A stretch of DNA of 29,422 bases from Clostridiales bacterium (GTDB taxonomy: Bacteria > Bacillota > Clostridia > Lachnospirales > UBA12420). The DNA lies in assembly GCA_003452395.1 (NCBI GenBank), contig DMOI01000007.1, positions 1 to 29,422 on the forward strand, in the 5' to 3' direction. The notes under the pieces are model-generated. The model saw only the letters and a list, made by a program, of their open reading frames with translations. It had not been told where the DNA came from and searched no databases. This document shows, piece by piece, positions 24,037 to 29,422 of the stretch (position 1 is its first letter; each line of letters opens with the position of its first letter). The position numbers and the translations under genes were made by a program.

Positions 24037-24168
24037 TAACCCACTTACGTCATCCTGAGGAGAGTGTTCTCCTCGACGTGAGGATCTGCTTTTAAGTTTT
24101 AAAGATTATATACAGATCCTCACGTCGCAAAAGACACTCCTCAGGATGATGTAAGAGGGTGGTGGGTT
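24037..24168. repeat. REP/MITE-like palindromic element, copy B
   Basis: Same family as 8174-8291 but in the opposite orientation: outer arms AACCCACTTACGTCATCC / GGATGATGTAAG...GGGTT, inner arms GACGTGAGGATCTGC / CAGATCCTCACGTC. It sits between two genes of the secretion cluster. RNA from it would fold into a hairpin of more than 50 bp with few mismatches. Confidence 0.85.
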
Positions 24169-24180
24169 GCAAGTCTTCAA

Positions 24181-24222
24181 GGTACTTTAGTACCATTAGA
24201 ACCTACCTACTTCAGTAGGTAG
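24181..24222 (+). other. Two small hairpins ahead of virB4
   Basis: GGTAC-TTTA-GTACC (24181-24194) and CTACCTAC-TTCA-GTAGGTAG (24203-24222) lie between repeat copy B and the virB4 ribosome-binding site. Neither has a T tract, so they are not ordinary terminators. A role in mRNA processing or translation is possible but unproven. Confidence 0.5.
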
Positions 24223-24264
24223 TGATTGAGTTCATATACCAAAATAAAAGTGGAGGTGCAAGTT

Positions 24265-26103
24265 ATGGATTATGATAAAAAGAAAAAGACAGCAAAAACA
24301 CAAGAAAAGGCTCAAGAGGATGAAAGAAAATTTATGAAAAGGAACGATATAATAGATTTGTTTTTGCCAGATGTATTTGAGGAAGATAAAGATCATGTAT
24401 ACCTAGGACCGGGGAAATACGCAAGAATTTATGTTATAGATAAATATCCAAGAAAGATGCATATTGGAATTTTAAATGATTTGTTTGAGATAGATAACAT
24501 AAGTATAAGTACATATGTAGAAAACATACCGGACGCCCAGGTTGTTAGAAAGCTAACTAGCAAATTGGTTACTTATCAGTCAAATATGTATATGCAACAA
24601 AAAAGAGGACATATGATAGATTATGGTACACAACAAGCAGTAGCAGACCTTGATAGTATGAGAGAATCAGTTCAAACCAACAGGGATAGAATGAGTTATG
24701 TTCAAATAATGATTACAGTTTGGGGAAAAACATTGGAAGAGTTAGATCAAAAAGGTGAATGGTTGGAAGATATTTGTGCGAGAAAAGGTATGAGACCAAG
24801 GGTGTGTATATATGATCAAGCAAAAGCGTATATAACATCACTTCCATATAGAAATATAAAATACATGGGGAACATGAGAAATGCAATAATAGGGGTTATT
24901 GCAAGCTTGGTACCTATTGGAAATACAGAAATGTCTCATCCAGGGGGGATATATTTAGGTAATAACCTATATACTAATTCACCTGTGTTTTTTGACAGCT
25001 TTATAGGACCACCGTTACTTACAAATCCGATGATGGCTATATTTGGTATGGCTGGAGCTGGAAAGTCTGTTACTATGAAAACAATTGCATCGCGTGCGGC
25101 AGCAACAGGTGAATGGATTATAATACTTGACCCAGAAAATGAATATGAAAAGCTTATAAAATTCTTGGGTGGACAGTATTTTGAGATAAAATCCGGACAA
25201 TTTTCAGGAATAAATCCATTTGAATTAGAGGTAGAAGAAGATGAAAAGGGACAAGTAGTAGATATATATAGTAAGCTGTCAGAAATAAGAGAATTGCTAT
25301 CTATGTTCTGTTCAAAATTCAGAGAAAAGCCTCTACAAGGACAAGAGATATCAGCTGTGGAAGAAGCAATAAATGTTTTATATGCAAATAAAGGGATAAC
25401 TAGAGATCCAGAATCTTTATATAGGGAAGTAACAGAAGAAATTAATGGCAAATTTTTTACAGGCAAAATCAAGAAAGATATGCCAACTCTTTCCGAGTTG
25501 AGAATAGAGCTTTCTAAAAACGAGGCGACTTTCGGGTTGTCAGAAATGATGAAAATATTGGTTGATGGAAGATCGTTATCTATGTTTGACGGTCAGACAA
25601 AAATAGATTTAAGAAAAAGAATAATAGGAATAAATCTAAAACATTTGACAGACGAATTCATGAAGTTCTTTGCAGTTGTTAATGTAATGTCGTGGATTTG
25701 GGGAAGATTCTCTAACTGGAAGTTTAAAGGTATACATAAACGGGTTATAGTAGATGAAGGCTGGTTGTTTGCAAAATATCCTCAAGCCGCTGTATTTTTA
25801 GAGTCAATTGCAAGACGTGGACGTAAATACAGGATATCACTTCTTATAGCCTCTCAACAAATGAATGAATTTTTATCATCAGAATCAGGGAAAGCCATTA
25901 TAAACCAATGTGCGACTAAATTTATAATGAAGCAAGATCCAAATGTGGCAAGAGAAGTATCAGCATATTTGTCATTATCAGAAGCATGTAAAGATATGAT
26001 ATCTTCATTTAGCCAAGGGGAAGGACTTTTAATGACAGATACTGACTTAGTAGTTATGAGAATGGTACCATTTGATTTTGAGTGGGACTATGTAGTAACA
26101 TAA
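24265..26103 (+). CDS. virB4: VirB4-type T4SS ATPase
   Basis: This 612-aa ATPase powers assembly of, and transfer through, type IV secretion machines at the inner membrane. The N-terminal domain (1-230) resembles the TraC/VirB4 N-domain. Walker A is FGMAGAGKSVTMKT (about residues 261-272), Walker B is RVIVDEGWLFA (about 493-503), and the following RRGRKYRISLLIASQQMNEFL is the usual VirB4 stretch around the sensor glutamines. ILDPENEYEKLI just after Walker A is also typical. No membrane segments. Start chosen at 24265 with GGAGGTG 6 bases upstream, removing 13 residues from the longest reading. It could be the PrgJ/TcpF-type ATPase of Gram-positive conjugation; VirD4 is excluded by sequence layout. 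Confidence 0.93.
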   Translation: MDYDKKKKTAKTQEKAQEDERKFMKRNDIIDLFLPDVFEEDKDHVYLGPGKYARIYVIDKYPRKMHIGILNDLFEIDNISISTYVENIPDAQVVRKLTSKLVTYQSNMYMQQKRGHMIDYGTQQAVADLDSMRESVQTNRDRMSYVQIMITVWGKTLEELDQKGEWLEDICARKGMRPRVCIYDQAKAYITSLPYRNIKYMGNMRNAIIGVIASLVPIGNTEMSHPGGIYLGNNLYTNSPVFFDSFIGPPLLTNPMMAIFGMAGAGKSVTMKTIASRAAATGEWIIILDPENEYEKLIKFLGGQYFEIKSGQFSGINPFELEVEEDEKGQVVDIYSKLSEIRELLSMFCSKFREKPLQGQEISAVEEAINVLYANKGITRDPESLYREVTEEINGKFFTGKIKKDMPTLSELRIELSKNEATFGLSEMMKILVDGRSLSMFDGQTKIDLRKRIIGINLKHLTDEFMKFFAVVNVMSWIWGRFSNWKFKGIHKRVIVDEGWLFAKYPQAAVFLESIARRGRKYRISLLIASQQMNEFLSSESGKAIINQCATKFIMKQDPNVAREVSAYLSLSEACKDMISSFSQGEGLLMTDTDLVVMRMVPFDFEWDYVVT

Positions 26104-26104
26104 C

Positions 26105-26146
26105 AATTTGTTAAATATTGACAAATTACCAATTATAAGGTATAAT
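26105..26146 (+). promoter_or_regulatory. Consensus promoter with overlapping inverted repeat (VirB6-like)
   Basis: -35 TTGACA (26118-26123), 17-bp spacer, -10 TATAAT (26141-26146), both perfect. AATTTGT (26105-26111) and ACAAATT (26121-26127) form an inverted repeat over the -35. The sequence AAATATTGACAAA is shared with the pilin-2 promoter. Confidence 0.75.
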
Positions 26147-26192
26147 AATATAAATAATAGAAAATTAACTGAAAAGACGGCGGTGAAGAATT

Positions 26193-29100
26193 ATGTATAA
26201 TATTAAAAAAATAGTGTCGATATTAATTTTGATATTATTAATGGTTAATATATTGAGTCCTAATTTGGTTTATGCGGATCCAACATTTATATATTACACA
26301 GTTGACATGGATCTAGATAAAGCAACAGCAGATGCGGAAAGTTATGAAGAAAATCCGGGGTACTATGGGCTAAAAGTATCTACGTCTACGAATACTTTAG
26401 TCGGCACGGATACATATTTTACAGATAACGAAGCCGCAGCCTTAATTTTAACGGCTCCTTTATTAAATTCATTATATGATACATTGGCAACTCAAGCTCA
26501 TGATTCTTCTCATGAGTTTTCAGAGTATACAAATAGGAATAGGACACAGGTTACTGAAAAAATAATACACCTTCTTTTAAAAAAATATGGAAAAATTTAT
26601 AATGATGATGTAGGTGCAGATCTAGAAATAACAACGGTAGCGCAGTATAATGAACAGAGATTAGCTCTGCTAGAAACAAATATTTTAGATGATCTTTATT
26701 GGGATGATGCTGGAACAAAAAAGTATTTTAAAAATGGTGGTCTAAATAATGAGTATTTACTGGGATTGCACAGGGATTATCCTGAAGTAGGTTTATTTCA
26801 AACACTTACGGAGCAGCAGAGACTAGATAAAAAAGATCATATTGATGATCTAGCAGAAGGCGAAGCTACAGCAACTCAATGGGGAGTACATAGAGGTGGT
26901 ACTACTTTTGGTGAAAATATAGCAGCATTAATGGGTTGGGTAAAGTCGATGGCTTTCCCAATTATGGCTTTTATCGTATTTATAGCTGTTGTTGTTATAG
27001 GATTTAAAGCACTAGGAAATGCTACAAAAGAAAGCCCAAAAGAACGTATAGAGTTGATGGAAAGTTTTAAAAATGTTTTTATAGGAATTATTGTAGTTAC
27101 ATTTGCATTTGCTCTCACTACTTTTTGCTTCAGTAAGTTGCAGAGTACACTTGACGATATGTATCATTTCAGTGAGGGAGTGACTACGGTTGGCTCAGGA
27201 CTAGAGAATCCAGATGATGATCAAGGAAATGCTCTAGTTAAGATACTATTTAACGCGGGCAATTATCTTGTTAAAGGTATAAGAGCACTGTTACATGGTC
27301 TTATACCGGGGTATGACTCTGTAGAGAATTTGATCACTATGAGGGATGCAGGGGACAAGATAGAAGTAAATGCCGCTACTGGTGATGTAACGAATTATGA
27401 GAAGTTCCTACGGCCATTTACTAATGACAAATTAAGCTTATATGACAGTGGATATTGGGTGTTTGCATTAATCTGTTTTCCACTAATTTTTATAGTAATA
27501 ATAAAGACGGGATATATGTATATAATATATTCTAATAATTATGGTCAAGTAGCACAGGTAAAAGATGATGTAAGAAGACTTTTAACTGCTTGTTTGTTTA
27601 TATTGATGGGTCCTTATATATTTAGAATGGTAATAATGTTTTTTAATATGTTAACAATGATATTACCTTTTAATTATGACTTTAGCATAACAGAAGATAT
27701 GAAAACAGGAAATTTTTTTGGTGATATAATAGGGGGAGTCTGGCTTTTAATAATAGAGGTGCAGATAACGTTTATATTCTTAATAAGGGAAGTAGTGCTC
27801 ACGGTAATGTATATAGTTACTCCACTAGTTGCATTAACATGGGCAATAAGTAAAGAATTTAAGCTTATAAGAATGTGGTGGGGTGAGCTATTTACAAATG
27901 CAGCAACACAATTTATATATGCAATGGTGTTTTTTGTGGCCACTATAGGAATTAGTACGCTAGGTACTACATTAAGTACAAGTTATAGTTTCCTTATGTA
28001 TCTTGTATGGATGTCATTGGTTATAAAATTAGCAGCGATGTTTAAAGCGTCTATCCAAGCTGGCTGGTTTGCACAGGCATTTGGTATAAACGAAGAGGCA
28101 GAGGCTGGTGTGCTTACAGGCAAGGCAATGACAGTTGCAAAGGGTGTTTCCAATGCGGGACTTGATAAAGCTAATGCTAAATGGAATGGAGATGCAAAAA
28201 ACAAAGGATTGAATTTTCTTTCAAATGCGAGAGCAGGAAATAGAGTTTTACATGGTGTAGGATTTAAAAATGCTGGTTTTGCATCGGAAATGAGAAATGA
28301 TTATCTTAAAGGTCAAAAAGAAGCACAAACTAGGCAACTACAGGATATGGCGAATACTTCAATAACCTCAGAGGCTATGGAAATAACTAACGCAGAGGTT
28401 TCAAGGATGGCACAGGATATGAGGAAGGAAGATACTGATCCAAGGGCTAGGCGAGCAAAAGAATACTTTGGTAGACATAATGCTGGTGATGGAGGTGCGG
28501 TTCCAAGAAGATTAGATTATATAGCAGATTTAATTTCTCAAGCACCTGGCGGTGGCGGATATAACCCACCACAAGGAGGAACTTCTCCCGGTAATGGGGG
28601 TCCAAATCCGACTTTAGGTGGAGGAACAAGCTATGGACCCACTCAACACGTTCTTGGTAGCGCTTTCCGTCAAAATTTAGACACAGGACTAATAACACCA
28701 GCAACACAAACTGTGCGCAACCCAAGAAGTCAGAGTCAAAATAATAACAACCCAACTATGAGTGAACTTATAAGGGGAGGGATTCCAAGTTCGGAATTTG
28801 GAACAGGAACTCCAATTCACGATCAATTAAATGAGGGGTTATTATCATCTGCAAATATTGGTGGAACGAGAAGGGTAGAGATAGAAGAGCTAGATAGAGC
28901 AGGCGATGTAGCTGGTAGAAATAGCAAGTTGGAAGAAATGGCCAACGCCCCTCATATTAAACTCGCAACTCAAATAAAAGAAGACCAAAATAATAGAGAT
29001 GAGTATATTGAAAAAAGAAAAGCTGCAGGAATAAACGTAAAAGATGAAAATTTCTTAAAAAATGATATAACACTAAAGGAGCATAATAAAATTATAGATA

Positions 29101-29348
29101 GTACAAGAGCAAAATTAGATGATACGGATGCTGTAAAGGCAGGGAATGAGTTTAATAAGCTAAAGCAACAATTTAAAGCTGAACAAGATGGAGAAAAAAG
29201 AAGTGAATTATCTAGGCAAATGGCAGAAATGCGTAAAAACAACTTGGATATAGTAGTGGACGCAGATAAATTAATAAATTCTGAGGTTACAGAAACAATT
29301 TTGAAGAAGCAAAGAGAAATTAATCAAAAAGGCTTATATAACGTTTAA
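26193..29348 (+). CDS. VirB6/TrbL-like polytopic T4SS protein
   Basis: This 1051-aa protein has a signal peptide (1-28, ending VYADP) and an exported region to about 245. It then has membrane segments at about 252-275, 294-312, 419-445, 462-492, 514-550, 571-595 and 598-616, and a long cytoplasm-type tail. The tail holds a Gly/Pro-rich linker (about 785-830, GGGGYNPPQGGTSPGNGGPN) and a charged helical C-terminus. Polytopic core plus extended soluble ends next to virB4 fits the VirB6/TrbL channel family of Gram-positive systems. The first TM pair (about 250-312) resembles the pilin-like proteins: A-F-P-I...F..AV...GF...N...ER...MES. GGCGGTGAAG precedes the ATG. Family by layout and context; no catalytic motif expected. 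Confidence 0.8.
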   Translation: MYNIKKIVSILILILLMVNILSPNLVYADPTFIYYTVDMDLDKATADAESYEENPGYYGLKVSTSTNTLVGTDTYFTDNEAAALILTAPLLNSLYDTLATQAHDSSHEFSEYTNRNRTQVTEKIIHLLLKKYGKIYNDDVGADLEITTVAQYNEQRLALLETNILDDLYWDDAGTKKYFKNGGLNNEYLLGLHRDYPEVGLFQTLTEQQRLDKKDHIDDLAEGEATATQWGVHRGGTTFGENIAALMGWVKSMAFPIMAFIVFIAVVVIGFKALGNATKESPKERIELMESFKNVFIGIIVVTFAFALTTFCFSKLQSTLDDMYHFSEGVTTVGSGLENPDDDQGNALVKILFNAGNYLVKGIRALLHGLIPGYDSVENLITMRDAGDKIEVNAATGDVTNYEKFLRPFTNDKLSLYDSGYWVFALICFPLIFIVIIKTGYMYIIYSNNYGQVAQVKDDVRRLLTACLFILMGPYIFRMVIMFFNMLTMILPFNYDFSITEDMKTGNFFGDIIGGVWLLIIEVQITFIFLIREVVLTVMYIVTPLVALTWAISKEFKLIRMWWGELFTNAATQFIYAMVFFVATIGISTLGTTLSTSYSFLMYLVWMSLVIKLAAMFKASIQAGWFAQAFGINEEAEAGVLTGKAMTVAKGVSNAGLDKANAKWNGDAKNKGLNFLSNARAGNRVLHGVGFKNAGFASEMRNDYLKGQKEAQTRQLQDMANTSITSEAMEITNAEVSRMAQDMRKEDTDPRARRAKEYFGRHNAGDGGAVPRRLDYIADLISQAPGGGGYNPPQGGTSPGNGGPNPTLGGGTSYGPTQHVLGSAFRQNLDTGLITPATQTVRNPRSQSQNNNNPTMSELIRGGIPSSEFGTGTPIHDQLNEGLLSSANIGGTRRVEIEELDRAGDVAGRNSKLEEMANAPHIKLATQIKEDQNNRDEYIEKRKAAGINVKDENFLKNDITLKEHNKIIDSTRAKLDDTDAVKAGNEFNKLKQQFKAEQDGEKRSELSRQMAEMRKNNLDIVVDADKLINSEVTETILKKQREINQKGLYNV

Positions 29349-29354
29349 ATAAAA

Positions 29355-29385
29355 CAACTAGAAGAACTTGAAGTTCTTCTAGTTG
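29355..29385 (+). other. Perfect hairpin after the VirB6-like gene
   Basis: CAACTAGAAGAACTT (29355-29369) and its exact complement (29371-29385) form a 15-bp inverted repeat around one base, 6 bases after the stop codon. No T tract follows (GACGTTATG), so it is not a typical Rho-independent terminator; an mRNA 3'-end stabiliser or processing site is possible. The last 37 bases hold nothing recognisable. Confidence 0.6.
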
Positions 29386-29422
29386 ACGTTATGAAAAGGT
29401 AGGTGGTGCGACAGTTCGGTGT

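Noticed and set aside
24936..25472. Minus-strand frame of 178 codons within virB4
   Set aside because: It is a shadow of the conserved VirB4 reading frame around Walker A and has no start signal.
21802..29422. Calling the secretion cluster an integrative conjugative element
   Set aside because: No integrase, relaxase, coupling protein, excision genes or direct-repeat borders are visible in the window, and the left edge joins rsmG cleanly; the right end is unseen, so the question is left open.

Overview
The window is the replication-origin region of a low-GC Gram-positive bacterium, most likely Bacillota and probably class Clostridia. The reasons are AT-rich DNA, strong GGAGG ribosome-binding sites, a gene set matching the Firmicute origin cluster (dnaA-dnaN-S4 protein-recF ... 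gyrB-gyrA, holB-ricT-trmN6), a ParABS system with the Bacillus-type parS sequence, and an SLH-domain surface protein. I cannot name a genus.

Left part (1-16.97 kb, minus strand). A lone HicB-like antitoxin (175-384) is followed by a 1274-aa S-layer-type protein with a consensus promoter and a TTCG-loop terminator. Upstream of that promoter lies an unusual array of DnaA-box-like 9-mers spaced exactly 11 bp (4569-4632). Then come trmN6, a 650-bp gene-free stretch, ricT, holB, gyrA, gyrB, an unrecognised two-TM coiled-coil protein, a TsaC/Sua5-type tRNA modification gene, recF, an S4-domain protein and dnaN. Three parS sites lie here: one inside recF, one at the end of the coiled-coil gene, one between gyrB and gyrA.

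Origin (16.98-18.99 kb). dnaA is flanked on both sides by DnaA boxes. The dnaN-dnaA gap contains DnaA box, GGCCC, DnaA-trio-like triplets and an AT-rich tract, i.e. the basal unwinding layout known from Bacillus subtilis. Upstream of dnaA there is an inverted pair of perfect TTATCCACA boxes. Between this and parB sits a MITE-like element with ~33-bp terminal inverted repeats; a sibling lies between gyrB and gyrA.

ParABS/rsmG (19.18-21.59 kb, minus strand). rsmG-parA-parB are read toward the origin, the opposite of the usual divergent Firmicute arrangement. The rpmH-rnpA-yidC-jag-mnmE-mnmG genes that normally precede rsmG are not in the window.

Right part (21.8-29.35 kb, plus strand). A type IV secretion-like gene cluster starts divergently from rsmG: two small two-TM pilin-like proteins, a PrgI-like membrane protein, a membrane-anchored protein of uncertain family, a VirB4-type ATPase and a 1051-aa VirB6/TrbL-like polytopic protein. 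At least three sigma-A promoters divide the cluster, and two of them overlap a similar inverted repeat. The first membrane hairpin of the VirB6-like protein resembles the pilin-like proteins. No relaxase, coupling protein or integrase is visible; the cluster may continue past the window. This origin-linked secretion locus and the phased DnaA-box array are the most unusual things here.
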